Below are positions 12,400 to 24,244 of a stretch of DNA of 64,000 nucleotides, piece by piece. Position 1 is the stretch's first letter. Each line of letters opens with the position of its first letter. The position numbers were made by a program, and so were the translations under genes. The stretch is from Cenococcum geophilum 1.58 (lineage: Eukaryota > Ascomycota > Dothideomycetes > Gloniales > Gloniaceae): assembly GCA_001692895.1 (NCBI GenBank), contig KV748193.1:930001-994000 (forward strand), given 5' to 3'. The notes below the pieces were generated by a model. The model did not search any database. It saw nothing but the letters and a program-made list of their open reading frames with translations, and was not told the origin of the DNA.

Positions 12400-15300
12400 C
12401 CGTCCTGCCTTAGGCCGTAGCCCTATCCCTATAGTTTCCGGAGCCTGTCCGTTCTATATCCGATTTGACCTATTTACTCTTTTCGCGAGCTTTCTTCTTA
12501 GGTCGCGATAATACTATAGTATTAGAGCGCTTTTTATAACTTGCAGATTATAGACCTTGGTCCTAATATTCTTTTAGAATATCTTTATAATAATTAAGGT
12601 AATCCTTTAGTTCCCATATAGAGTCCTCCGCGGGCCAGCCTAGCTATTTAACTTCAAATTGAAGCTTGTTCTTAACAGACTTATAGCGTAGTATAGCTTT
12701 AACCTCATACCGCTCGCCTACTACCTTAGGGTGTTTAATTAGACCTAGACGGAAGTTCTTTTTCGGCGGTGGTCTATGCTATAGCTCTAGTAGGTTTATA
12801 TAAAACACTAGATGTATATGGGCCATAGATGGGGGTAGCTGGAGATAATAGGCTAGCTTACCAATTCGTTTCTTAACTTAGAAGGGACCTAGGTATCTTG
12901 TATTAAGCTTCTTTAATAGTTAACGGGTTTTAATATTCGTTAAACGTAATAGAACCTTATCGCCTACTCCGAAATGCTTGTCCTGGTGCTTGCGGTTATA
13001 TTAAAGTCTCTACTACTCTTAGGCATCTTGTAGGCTCTGCTTTATATACTTTTATTACTCCTTTTATTTCTAGAGGTATCCTTATACTCTTTGGTGGATG
13101 TCCTTAGACTTTCTGGTAGGATCCTATAACTAATTATACGGCCTTAGCTAGTGATTGTCGGGTATACTATTAAACCCAAATGGTTGAACGCTATAGGCAA
13201 TCTGGATTGGTATATACTTATACAATATATATTACTTTAAATTATAAGCGTACTCCGCGTACGGAAGTAGCTTATACCAGTTATCTTACTAGTAGTTCAA
13301 ATATATCTATAGGTAAAACTCCAGTTCCTAGTTCTGGCGTTCCGTTTACCTATCCGTCTGCGGGTGGAAAGCCGTACTATACTGGTAGTCTATCTTTAAA
13401 TGGAAGCATAGATCCAACTAGTACTAACTTATAAAGACGCTGCCCCTATTAGTAATAATAGAGTATAGCTAATCTACTTTAAGAAAGCATTTCTCCTTAA
13501 TTAGGTTAGCGAGCTCTTATATATTAATCGTCTTATTAACGGGAAGGTATTAGACGTACTTTAAAAACCTATTAATAAGTATAAGGACCAAATCGTATGT
13601 TCGTCCTTAGCCATCTTTAGATGGCGGGAGATCCGTAATGAAGTCTATGGCGTAATATTGCCATAGCTTACTGGCGGGGGGAACTAATTTAAGTAGACCC
13701 CATAGCTTGTGCCTGCGGATCTTATATACTTAACACTTCTCACAATGGCTAATATACTCCTTTACTTCCTAATTAAGCCTTAGCCAATAGTATTTGCGCT
13801 AAAGTAATTCCACTGTCTTTACTTGACCATAGTGGCCGCCCAAAGGATCATCGTAATTCTTTATAAGAATCTTCTGTTGTAGATTTGCTTCTTATAGCAC
13901 CTAAACCTTACCACCTCTACGCAGTAGGCCTATTGGGTTTAGTTCCTAATAGTGGCGCCTAACAGCTTCCTTTCTGTCACGTTTCCGGTCTACTTTTATA
14001 TTAAGAATGGTATAGGAAGCGTCCCTCTGTTACACCTCACAGATAAGATCCGTTAACCCTTCGGATAGTTCCCAGGTAAAAGCTATTTCGTCCCGTACTG
14101 CTCTAAGTATAAGACTAGATGGTACTATGGATCTTGCAACTTTTTAATACGCGTACATTAGAAAGGCCGCTACGAGGTTAAAGTCCTTTAGTTATTACAG
14201 GGCTCTAAGTTCCGATTGCTCTATAGCTTCGCTATTGGCTTAAGGGGATAGCTTAGCAATTAGGGATGGTGTATTACTAGGTTCTGAGAATATATCAGGG
14301 ACGTCCTATCTAGGTATATTCGGACCCTTATCGGTAACGGACCGGGTACCAGCCGGAACGTTAGTGGAAACTAATAGGGCTTACACCGCCTAAGACTTAG
14401 TATATAGAGCTGTAGGTGCTTAAGCATCCTATACCCGGAGCTTGTTCTGTAATATAGGGAGTAAGATATCTATTATCTATTTTCCTTCTCCCGTTTTAAA
14501 GCCTTTAGTATAATCTAGCCGTCGTGACGGTCCATCGGCAGGGTTGTTTTCCCCTAGCTTATATTTAATCTTAAAATTAAATCGCGTAAGCTCCTCTGCC
14601 TATCTGGCTTATTAAGGTATAAGCTCCTTTATAGTTATAAAGTAGCGTAGATTATAGTAATCTGAGAGTATACGAGTGGTATAGCTTGCGTGCTTAAGGT
14701 AGTGTCGCTACTATTTAAAGCAGTCGACTATAGCCAGCAGTTCCTTATTATGGGTATAATACCTAACTTTAAGTCCCTGGAATTTTCTGCTATAAAATAC
14801 TACTAGTCTCTAATAGAGCTGGGTAGCGTCCGGATACCTATTAGGTTGCAGTAGGATACCAGCAAGGGCAAAATTCAATACATTAGTAATCATTATTAAT
14901 GGCTAATCTAGGTTAAAATGCCGCAGCAATAAAGCTTCCGTAAACTTTACGTGAAGTTTTTAAAAGGCCTCCTAGACCTTTCCGGGCTATAACTATAGCT
15001 TATACCATTTAGTTGGTCCCTTCTTAGTTTTCTTCCTTGCCGCCTTTAAGCTTTTTACTTCTTAGGTTGGGTCTTAGGAAGCTTCCGCAATATAGTTAAA
15101 TAGGTATTAAGCAACGTCCGAGTAGTTATAAATAAAGCGCCTATAGAAATTGGCAAAGCCTAGGAACACTTAAATATCCTAGTAGCTCTCTGGCTCCGGC
15201 CACTCCTAAATTATCTACACCCGTACTAGGTCCATAACTACACCTATAGGCGTTATAATATAACCTAGGAACTCGACCTGCTTAGTGTTAAAGACACACT

Positions 15301-18237
15301 TTAACGCTTTGGCGTAGAGGCCCTAATCATCTAAATATTCCAGCACTTCGCGGACGTGTTGCTCGTGTTAATCCTTGTCTTCTAAGTAGATCAAGATATT
15401 ATCTAAATAGACGACGTATATACGGTCGACTAGTCCCCCTAAGGCTCTGTAAATATATAATTAGAATATCATAGGCGTATTAGCTAGCCTAAAAGGCATT
15501 ACTAGATACTTAAAGTAGCCATATTAGGTCTTAAAAGCGGTCTTCCACTTATCCCCTTCTTTAATACGGAGCCTATAATAGGCGTCTTATAAATCCAACT
15601 TCGTAAAGATCTTCGCCCTAGATAGTTAATCCAGCATTTCACTAACTAATAGTAGTGGGTAACGGTTCTTAATTGTAATCTTATTAAGACCGCGATAGTT
15701 TACGTATAGCCTTATGGTTCCATCTAGTTTTAGAACGAAGAGGATCAGCGCGCCTAACGGCGACTTACTGGGCCAGATCCATCCCTTTTTTAGTAAACTA
15801 TTAAGGTACTCCTATAGGATCTTAAGCTCTTTACGTAAGAGGTTATAGATAGGAAGGTTTAGTAGTTATTTACCTTCTTCTAGATTAATTACGTAATCGT
15901 ACTTTAAGTTCTACGGTAGGACTTTAGCTCTCCTGCCCGAAAATACCCTTAGTAAGTCTTTTAGGCCTACTAGAATATTTAACAAATCAGGGTCGCGTTC
16001 GTCCTCCGCGTTATCGTCAGGTAGGTCCCGGAGCTCCCTCGGGATGCTTACGGGCAGCGTCATGCGCTATAGTGGTTGCTCATACATAGTTGCCACCGTA
16101 TATTAAACCGTTTTATACAGTAGCCAATAGAGGGTAGGGAACTCCTTAACGCAGCGTTTAAGGTGCCGTAGTATACTCTCCGTATATTGCTTAAGCTAGA
16201 GTAACCTATAGCGGTTAAAGTATCTCGTAAGATCCTTAAGATCGCCGCCTCCCTATAATGTCTCCGCGACCTATCCAGTAGTTCCCTATAGGGTCTCTAT
16301 TATAGAGGGGTTATCACCTATGCTAAGCTCTATACCCATCTTGCTATTAAATAGGGGTTGGATCTAATACTCCTTTAGGTATAGAGCGTATACTATTTCG
16401 CCTAGGGCTACATTCTTTAGGATATCCTTTAGGCTTATTAGTAATATGCGCCCTTCCAAATCTTCATTATTCTACTATTTAAAGGCTCCTATCTTAAAGC
16501 GTATTTTAGGATCTGCTTCCGCAAGCCAAGGGTATCTAAGGATAAGGTTATAACCTACAAAGTTAGCCGCCCAGAAGGGTTGCGGGCCGACCGCCTTGGT
16601 GTAGTTATATATATTAGCTACTAATACTATAAGCTTATAGGCACTATATAGCTTAATCCAATGCTTATCTAGGAAGCCTATAATAGGTTTCCGCTACCTT
16701 TACAATAGGATAAGTTTATGCTCTTTTACCAAATCATATTATATAAGATTGATTTTAGTGCCGCTATTATATAGTGCTTAGAACTGTTATACCTCACCTA
16801 TAGGGAGTATTATTTCTAGCTTAATAGTAATACAGAGAGTCTCTTCTTCCGTATCTTGCCCTAGTTATAGCTAGAAAAGGTCCGTAACTAAAGCTTTTCT
16901 TTTTTTGGATTATTAGTGCGGTTATTACCCTACTTATTTTTCCAATAAGATCTGCCTCTAGAGTTTTCTCTTAACTTTTTAAAGTATTTCTGTAAAGGTG
17001 CTAGATGGGTATCGGGTTAGCCCTAGGAGTCTTTCCCGTTATTTAAGGTTCCTAACTTTAACCCTTTTAAAGTTCTCTTTAAGAATGGCTTCTTTAAAGG
17101 TTAGGTCTGCCCTATATTACTATTAGAGTACCCGCGCTTCTAGTAACCCCCTAGCTTTCTACTAGAAGAGGTCTAGTTCCTTACCGCGTCTTTAGCGTTT
17201 AGAACTACTCGTTCAAAATCCGTATATATAGTAATCCGCAATAGGGCTCCCACGCGCTTTATTTTGTCACGAATTACTAGCTTAATTCTAGCCTAGATAA
17301 ACCCAATCTTCTCCTTCTTACGGATGCTACCGTCCTTATTTTTAAAGGGCTCTAAATCCATCTATTAAGCACGAGTTTCTACGAAGTTTATAAACTAGCG
17401 GAAGTTATAGCGGTCTAGCTGTGTCCTATTCCAGAATAGCTTTATATTATTATATTGTATAACATATAGATTTTAAGTCTATTTCTTTAGAAAGGTTTGC
17501 AGCTATGGCTATATAGTGATTTACTCTTTATTAAGCTAATTAAGTGCAATCTGGTTTAGCGATTGGTCTTTAATCTTACTAATAATCCAGCGTATACGCT
17601 CTTTGGTATTATCTCGTATTATTAGCATCTTAAAGAAGTTATCTACCTTACAAACCCAATCGTCCAACTATTAGGCGTTAGGTCTGTAGCGGAGTTCTAG
17701 ACTACTAAAGGCCTTAGCTAGTCGGTCTATATCCTTTTTCCGTTTATAGCGTAGATAACTCTCTAAGTCTTCTACACCTCCTTAGGTAGGTACTAGGTAG
17801 CTTCTAGAAAGCCCTTAGCCTTAACTAGGTTGTAAAAGAATTTACCTGGCTTGGATTAGACCCTACTAGATCTGGATTTGCCCTTAAAGGGTTCTAATAT
17901 GTTTATTAGTAGCTTCCTCCCGTATAGCTTCTAAGAGCCTTATAACAGCTTCCCAATATCTGTCTTAAAGGAGATCGGTATAGGGCTCTTAACCTTCCGA
18001 ACTTGGGCCTGGGGAGGCTCCTACTATAGAGGTAGTATTGGTACTAATAGCTAGTATAGGCTTCCCAACGAGGCTCGGGTCCTAAGTTAGTAATTAGCTT
18101 AGATTACCTAAAGGGGTAGGCCCGCTTGGCTCGTAAGCAGTCTATATACTACTACTATACTAATTGTGGGCTGGTGGTCTTCTAGAAGGGTTCCGGTTGG
18201 TTCCCTAGTTAAACGCGTTAGTATATTCCTCTGGCAT
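12400..18237 (-). pseudogene. Gypsy I gag-pol polyprotein with C-terminal chromodomain
   Basis: Minus-strand frames give, in order: gag from an ATG at 18235-18237 (MPEEYTNAF), a capsid-like region with the stretch LDDWVCKVDNFF near 17620-17680, reverse transcriptase with VYLDNILI at 15391-15426 (YLDD changed to YLDN), and RNase H near 14600-14900. Integrase follows near 13150-13760, including FHPQTDG near 13340. A chromodomain lies at about 12560-12720, reading YEVKAI and then LGWPAEDS. The order RT-RH-IN-chromodomain is that of Gypsy chromoviruses, where the chromodomain guides integration into heterochromatin. Many Gln and Trp codons are stops, so it cannot be translated. Confidence 0.87.
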
Positions 18238-18653
18238 TTCTAGCTTAGGGGAAGATCTTAGAGTCGCCTCTGGCGCTTAATCTTCCAATTAGCCTAGGTG
18301 GGGCCGGAGGGGTTCTAGTTGCTTTCCGGCAGCGTTGCGACCGTCGTAGAGGGTGTCTGCGTTTTCCTTAGTGGTAACTGTAGGTATACAAGAGTCTTTA
18401 AGCTCCTGGAGCATCTAGGTATTGGGGCTCATTCGGCCGTCTTGCCTAGAGGGTTATATTATCGCAATCTCTCGCTATTGGAGGGACCTTTCTGCCTTTG
18501 CGTGATGGCTTTCTATAAGGTATCCGTGGAGTTTCTGTTTAGGTTATCGCGAGATTTTTAAGGGAGGATAGTGGTTGTTAATAAAAGATATAAACAAACA
18601 ATCTAGTCCTTAAAGCTAACTGCCCTTTTAAAAAAGAGTAGGAAGGATTTAAA
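18238..18653 (-). other. Leader of Gypsy I
   Basis: Untranslated leader between the 5' LTR and gag ATG. Bases 18290-18560 are clearly richer in GC than the rest of the element. An 80-codon plus-strand open stretch here (18319-18561) has no protein-like features and runs against the element. Confidence 0.6.
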
Positions 18654-18868
18654 TGTGAGGGGATCTTGTAGACAGGGGGCTATAAGGACACGATTGGAAT
18701 AGGATAGATTAGTGAGAGAGACGAATCCTTAAGGGGGTAAGGCCTTTGGGATCGTAGAGACTATATACTATGGGCATGTGCCTCTGGCATGTGACCGGCG
18801 ACTATTTGAGGGGCGTCCGGGGGTTGTCCTGAGGGCAACCCGAGGTGTCCGCAATAATATCCCTTATA
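18654..18868 (-). repeat. 5' LTR of Gypsy I
   Basis: 215 bp, same length as the left copy. Differences are transitions only, in both directions, so both copies have been mutated independently. Confidence 0.93.
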
Positions 18869-18873
18869 GAGCT

Positions 18874-19042
18874 ATTCATTGATAAAATAGGTTGATTGAT
18901 TGATGATCTTGATCGTGTCTTAATGGATGCTTGACCTAGGGCCCTTGGGCTTAGACGAAGATATTTACAATACACGTGACCCGTGCACGTGGCCCGTGGC
19001 CCGTGCACGTCCTACGCTACCGAGAATACAGATTATCTGACA
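18874..19042 (-). repeat. 5' LTR of Copia H, right fragment
   Basis: Continues the LTR interrupted at 9950 and ends TTATCTGACA, followed by the AAAGA duplication. Relative to 4529-4713 it has one extra 'gtggccc' unit in the GC-rich 'cccgtgcacgtggcccgtgg' core, a small slippage change. Confidence 0.93.
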
Positions 19043-19084
19043 AAAGACGTATTACTACGACGCTAGCTACAACCAACGATTTTA

Positions 19085-19245
19085 CTATAATTAGTCTGCT
19101 ATAGAGTAGACGGCCTCCACTATAACCAGTCTACCATAGAGTAGACGACCTCCACTATAACTAGTCTGCTACAGAGTAGACGACCTCCACTATAACTAGT
19201 CTATAGCCATCGTGCTGTAGACGACCTCTCCTGCAACTAGTCGCA
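19085..19245. repeat. 35-bp minisatellite
   Basis: Three consecutive 35-base units (19085-19189) share 'agagtagacg' and 'cctccactata' blocks. A degenerate fourth unit runs to about 19245. The array sits just outside the right end of Copia H and is not part of any element I can define. Confidence 0.75.
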
Positions 19246-19490
19246 CGGCCGCACCGTAGACGCACCGTAGACGCACCGCAGACGCGCCATAGACGCGCCG
19301 CAGACGCAGATAACAACTACTACCACCATTACCGCAAACCTACTACCATTACCGCAGACGTACCGCCGTTGCCGCAGTACTACCAATACCGCAGACGTAC
19401 CGTAGGCTATTAGGCCATCGCGATATAGATAACTACTATAACTACCACAACTACTATAACTACTATAACCACTATAACTACCGTATAGGC
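19246..19490. repeat. Short tandem repeats (11-mer and trinucleotide)
   Basis: About five copies of an 11-base unit 'cgcaccgtaga' (to about 19310) grade into 'ccattaccgcag' repeats and then into an ACT/ATA-rich trinucleotide tract near 19430-19490. The array appears to have grown out of the minisatellite next to it. Confidence 0.65.
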
Positions 19491-20199
19491 ATACCGCAGA
19501 TGCGCTAGGGTAGCTATAGTAGGGGGAAAGGGGTCGGCCCGTGTTACTTTAGTACGTAAAATATAAGGTATATAGGCGAATTGGTGTTTATACCCTATAC
19601 AGACAACCTTATAAAAAAATTTCCTATGGGAGTAGGTTTATGTAATAAGGTTCGCCCTTATAAAATACCCGTTTTCTAGAACGTAAATCTAGGATTAATG
19701 ATCTACTTTTGGGGAGAGTAGCTATTAATTACTAATTCCCTACCTATTTCTTTAGTAAGGAGGAGGAACAAGGTACAGGATTAAAAAGTCGTATAGGAAT
19801 AGCTAGTAGTTGTCTCTAAGCTGGCAAACTATATAGCTTTCTTTGTTCTTATATGCAAAACATAACTAAAATCTATCTTTTAGAGCGCTTTTTCTACTCT
19901 AGGAACGGCAGAAATAGATAAAAGAGCCAGGATTTCCTTAGTGCGATTTTCTTAGTATAAACTAGACTATAATAAGCAAATATTAAAACAAAATACCAAT
20001 AGGCTAGGAGCTCCCCCTAGTATTTAAAATGGGCTAGAGTGTCCACTTAGCTACTAGTACATATTAAGCTGCCTAGGAAGGATTCATATATATAGAACTA
20101 TAGCGCTATAGCCTAGAGGCTGCATACGTAGTATTATACGTAGTATAATACGACGGATATAAAAAAATATAAAAAATATAAAAAAATCTCTTTTTAGTA
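19491..20199. other. AT-rich stretch with nothing recognised
   Basis: No reading frame, LTR end or repeat family could be supported. The right edge holds A-rich 'aaaaaaatataaaa' runs. A 'ctactgctaatataaggtc' block at 20206 also occurs at 3763, in the Gypsy A' fragments. Confidence 0.4.
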
Positions 20200-22008
20200 G
20201 TTATACTACTGCTAATATAAGGTCTGTAATAGCCTAAGTTCTTTATAGGTAACTTAGCTAGGTTACTACTAACCTTTTAGGTTATTAGCATAGGTAGTAT
20301 AATATAGGTAGTTTAGGGGCGGTATAGTATACGGATTTGTTATAGGTTAAGCTATATATATTTCTTAAAGGCCTAGTCCCTATATATAGTATCTATTTAG
20401 TAAATAGTATTAATTTAGGGCTATATAAGGTTTTCTTTTATAAAGGAAGAGGTTAAGGGTAGAGTTTTAGGCCAAATAAGCCGTCTACTCTATATATTAA
20501 GCTATAAGCCTAAATAGGCTAGCTATTTTCTTCCTAAGATTATATTATAGCTCCCTAGGTCTATAATAAGAAAGGGGATATTATACTACCTTTGTCCATT
20601 AACACGAAGGTAAATCCGTAAAATAGTTATAATAGGTAGCCCTATCTGTCCATTATACCTATAGATAGAAATTAGTTTAGGCAGTTCTTTAAGGGGTATA
20701 TTTAAAATTTTAGCTAGCTTTACAGTATACTGGGTATTTATTAAGGTAAAGATATTTACTTTAGAGTTAGCTAAAGTAGAGGTTAAAACTTAGTATCTAT
20801 TACGGAAAAAAGTATAAGGGATAGTGTAGCTTTTCTACTAACTAGCCAGCCTAGATTAATATATAACATATTAATCCCTTTTAACCCTAAAAAGAAGTTT
20901 TTCTCTAGGGTTCCTTTTTTTTCTAACTCTACGCTATTATCCTAGATTAATAGGGCTTTGTCCCTCTTTATATTTATTAGGCAGTCCTTTACTATATAGC
21001 CCTTTTAACCATAAGAGAAGTAAGCTCCTTAATTACTAAGGGCCTATATATAGGGGTTGCTCTATATAGGCCGAGTATTCGCTAGACCTATAGTAGGGCT
21101 AGCCATATAGCCAGCTACTAAATTAACGGCAGACTATACGGTAGGTGCTATAGGAGTTGCCAATTATACTAGGGTACTATAGGCTGTTCTTATATTACTT
21201 ATAGTCTGATTTAAAGGGTTTTTAGCTTTATCCTATTTAGCACATGCCTTAATTTAATAGAGGCCTTAGTTAATAGCTAAGCACTAATCTATAAGTTCCT
21301 TTAGCGTCTATACAGTAGTAAAAACTAGTAGTAGGGCTTACTATAGGTCTAGGGTAAGCTTGTTAAATAGGTCTAGTATTAGATTTTTCTAGGGAATTTG
21401 GGCCTAGCCGGCTAGGTATAGAAAGCGGGTTTAAAAGGCTAAGAAGGTCTTTATTATTTTATATTTAGGCTTTTATAATTAAGCTAGGCGTTTTATACTT
21501 TAAAGGGGTCCTTATAAATAAAAAATAGGTAGATAATTATCTTTTCTTTAGATAGGAAAGGATCTGCTAAGTCCTATATATATTATAAACGTAGGTATAT
21601 CTATGCGTCTTTACCAGTACGGCCATAAACATAAGCTATTTTAGCCTAAGTAGTAGGAAAGTGGTCCGTATTAACTTTAAGCTTATCCTATACTTAAAGC
21701 TTCCAATTATTAAATATAGGGTTAGTTTCGTTTGTAAGTAATAGGGGATCTATAACCTTTGCAGACTGTAATAATGCTAATACTATACGTTAGGCTAGGG
21801 TTTTAAGGATTATAGTAAGTCTCTAGGTATCTAATAACTCTTTACTAGGTATAGGGGGTTCTCTAGCTTTAAGTAGCTCTTAAAGTTGTTTAATTTCGGC
21901 ATTAGCTACTATAAGCTCTACCTAGGAGTTTAAGTTAGTTGCTATTTTACTATTAGAGGTATTTAAGGGTCCTACAGCTACTTAACCAACTACTATGTTT
22001 CTTGGCAT
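20200..22008 (-). pseudogene. Gypsy G gag-protease relic
   Basis: Start chosen at the ATG complementary to 22006-22008 (reads MPRNIVVG). Gag capsid-like sequence follows, with a stretch like NTDHFPTAQAKIAYVYGR near 21580-21660. A zinc knuckle lies at 20981-21025, where three of the four metal ligands are now Tyr or otherwise altered but spacing C-x2-C-x4-H-x4-C is kept. A retroviral-type aspartic protease segment follows near 20540-20790 (ANSKVNIF where DSGANIF-like sequence is expected). Nothing of RT, RNase H or integrase is visible and no LTRs were found. It is either a truncated Gypsy or a gag-protease-only element like E. Confidence 0.65.
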
Positions 22009-22439
22009 AGTAGTATAGTTATTAGGGTAACTTTTAGTAGGATTCTATAGGGGTTTTAGTCTATACATATTCTATAGGTCTTGTTATTCTTTTTTATTTT
22101 TTTATTTTTGTTCTATTCTTTAAGTTCTAGTAATAGTCTTTAGGTCTACTTTTATATTCTATTTTTATTCGTGGTCCTATAGATATATTTAAGTTCCTTC
22201 TTAAGAAAAAGAGTACATAAGCTTTGGATAATATTAGCGACTTAATTAATCGAGATACGAGCATGATAAGAGGGACGCGCAAGCCTATATAATTAGATTT
22301 GTCTATAAATAAGGATCTAAAGCTAGAGAAAGAAAAGGAGAAAAATAGTAGCGCCGCTTAAAGTTTTATATAACCGCAATTTACTATTACATAACCACAA
22401 TCCGCCGTAATCTGCCGCAATTTGCCGTCGTCGTAATAC
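22009..22439. other. Leader of G and unassigned sequence
   Basis: T-rich and A-rich leader-like sequence, then 'ccgcaat' and 'ccgtaatc' short repeats near 22370-22430. No coding signal was identified. Confidence 0.4.
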
Positions 22440-23349
22440 TAATGCACTATTTTAATTCTAAGCCGTAGCTATCTATTAGCTCTACCTATACTAGGCCCTT
22501 AATTTATTACTACTAAAGCTAATAAGTTTTTACTAGGTACTATAAACCTAATAAACTACTTATAACCACCTATAAACTTTAAGAATAATATTAATGCGCT
22601 ATTTAACCTCTACGCGCTCCTTTTCTAGTACGGCCTTATAGTAGTAGCCTATAAGAACTATTTCTCAGTAGTTAACAGCTTGGAGTTATACTATATACTT
22701 AAAGAAATCTCCCCCTACCTAGCTAAGTTATATAAACTAGGCAAATAGATTACTTACTGCATATTTAGTACTTCCTAGCTATAAATAGATGTGCTTAAAG
22801 CCAAAACCTTATAAGCCTATATCTTTATAATTTACTTAGGTTATATAGATTACGGTATTTTACTTACGGTATTTAAGGATCTAATAGTATACTAATTACT
22901 CCCTAGGGCAGCTATTATCTCCTCTTTAGTAAAAAAGGATAAGTAGCCTATTATTAGGGATATTCTAGCTTAAGTAGTAATACACGGCCTATCGCTACTA
23001 GATATTAACACTAATGCTATATTTACCCTTATATTTACTAGATTTTTATAAATAGGTAAAATTATATATATTACGGCAGAGCTTAAAAACCAAATAATCT
23101 TCTTAGTAAAAAAGGCCACCTAATATAATATTTCCTTTATACCTAGTAGGATAACATTCCGCCTTAATAGAGTAAAACTAATATGTAATACTAGGGCGTT
23201 AATATTGCTATTACGACGGTAGGTAGCCTATTATATTAAGTTACTACTATAATAAAGCTATTTAATAGGGACCCTTAACCCCTTAACTCCCCTTTATTTA
23301 GTTTTAATAGTAAACCTTTTACCTCTCTAGGGGCTTGCAAAATCCTTTT
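22440..23349 (+). pseudogene. Tyrosine recombinase (Crypton-like) relic, 5' part
   Basis: One plus-strand frame, read through RIP stops, resembles fungal tyrosine recombinases (phage-integrase fold, DNA breaking-rejoining enzymes). It has a helical N-terminal part and a stretch like FTRFLQIGKI near 23035-23055. Next come ITFRLNR and a KL/SK-type segment near 23150-23180, and a PLTPLYLVL segment near 23290. Such enzymes mobilise Crypton DNA transposons without a DDE transposase. The frame runs into the CTTTT target site at 23345-23349, where Gypsy D entered, and continues at 60619. Family assignment rests on remembered similarity and is moderately sure. Confidence 0.55.
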
Positions 23350-23687
23350 TATTGCAGAGTAAGTATAAGCGATAATAATATATAGCAAAATAGATATTAT
23401 TAAGCTATATACATAAACTATATAATAATATTAAGACGTTATATAAGGAGAGAAGGTAGGGAAACGGGCAGAAAGGGTATATATTATTAGCTTAGTTACT
23501 TAGTTAATACGTATACGAAGTAGAATAGAATTTAGGTAATAGTCCTAGCAGAACTTAGCAGGATTTAGTAAAACTTAGCGGAATATAGCAGAATATAGCA
23601 GATTGCCGTCTTATAGTTAGTCTTTAGTTACTAAGTTAGTGGAAATAGGTAAACGTATATAAGGAGTTATGGGGGTATCCTATAACA
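23350..23687 (-). repeat. 3' LTR of Gypsy D
   Basis: Begins TATTGCAGAG, a RIP-altered form of the TGTTACGGAG that starts the right copy, and ends CCTATAACA. The inner neighbour 23688-23706 is a pyrimidine run that gives the element strand a polypurine tract (AAAGGGGGAGGGTAC). Confidence 0.92.
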
Positions 23688-23775
23688 GTACCCTCCCCCT
23701 TTAAACTTAAGCTTCTATAAGATAGGGCTATAGTAGTTCTAGGTAGAATTTATAAAAGTCTTCTACAGCTTATAT

Positions 23776-24199
23776 TGTTACGGACGCTTTAAGTACAATA
23801 TTATAACTACTTAGGGAAGAGTCGGAAGAAGCTAGTTAGTTAATTTAGGCACGGTCTAGAATAGAGCCGATAGAACTATGTAATAAGGAATGGTAACTAA
23901 GATTATATAATATGATCTATGTAATCTATAGGATCTATATAATCCGTAATAGAGTAGATAGAGTATACGTATATTATATATAAGAAGGATTTTATAGGAG
24001 TACGGTTGTGTATTTAAGGACCCTTAATCCCTACCTAGATAGTTCCTTCCTTATAGTAATTCTTAGAATATAATTAGAGTTAATCTGTTAGGCATCTACT
24101 CTACTAGTTGTTATTATGTTGTTAACTTTAATTTATATTACCTATACACCTAGCCTAATAATAAGCCTATTATAGTATCTGCTATAAGGTTCCGTTATA
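23776..24199 (+). repeat. 5' LTR of Gypsy A1
   Basis: Starts TGTTACGGACG, ends TCCGTTATA (RIP form of TCCGTTACA). 'Tgtgtatttaagg' near 24008 is the likely TATA region, and the R-U5 'ccctacctagatagttcc' follows. A block at about 23910-23985 carries a duplicated 'gatctat(a/g)taatc' motif and differs entirely from the equivalent block in A2. Confidence 0.92.
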
Positions 24200-24244
24200 T
24201 AATTATTACCTAGTTACGGTATTAAATATAAAAAGTTAAATAAC

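Larger units (their letters stand above)
9951..18868 (-). mobile_element. Gypsy chromovirus I nested in the LTR of Copia H
   Basis: An 8.9-kb element with two 215-bp LTRs (9951-10165 and 18654-18868) and a 5-bp GAGCT target duplication. The LTRs differ at about eleven sites, all transitions. It lies in the same orientation as its Copia host. The tract next to the 3' LTR (10168-10182) is polypurine on the element strand. Gag, RT, integrase and a chromodomain can be read on the minus strand. At 8.9 kb it is long for a fungal chromovirus because about 2.2 kb separates the chromodomain from the 3' LTR. Confidence 0.93.
4529..19042 (-). mobile_element. Copia retrotransposon H, split by Gypsy I
   Basis: LTR ends are TGTCAGATAA and TTATCTGACA (10-bp inverted). 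AAAGA target duplications are at 4524-4528 and 19043-19047. The element reads right to left: 5' LTR (9928-9950 plus 18874-19042), primer-binding site, leader repeats, gag-pol, purine-rich tract, 3' LTR (4529-4713). Without the nested Gypsy it is about 5.6 kb, a normal Copia length. RIP has destroyed the frames. Domain order (integrase before reverse transcriptase) places it in Ty1/Copia. Confidence 0.93.

Noticed and set aside
13180..13434. 84-codon plus-strand frame
   Set aside because: It is antisense to the integrase of Gypsy I, whose FHPQTDG motif is read on the minus strand here.
18319..18561. 80-codon plus-strand frame in the Gypsy I leader
   Set aside because: It opposes the element, has no recognisable features, and owes its length to the higher GC of the leader.
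19085..19310. Possible CRISPR-like array
   Set aside because: Units are directly adjacent without unique spacers, in a eukaryotic setting; it is a minisatellite.
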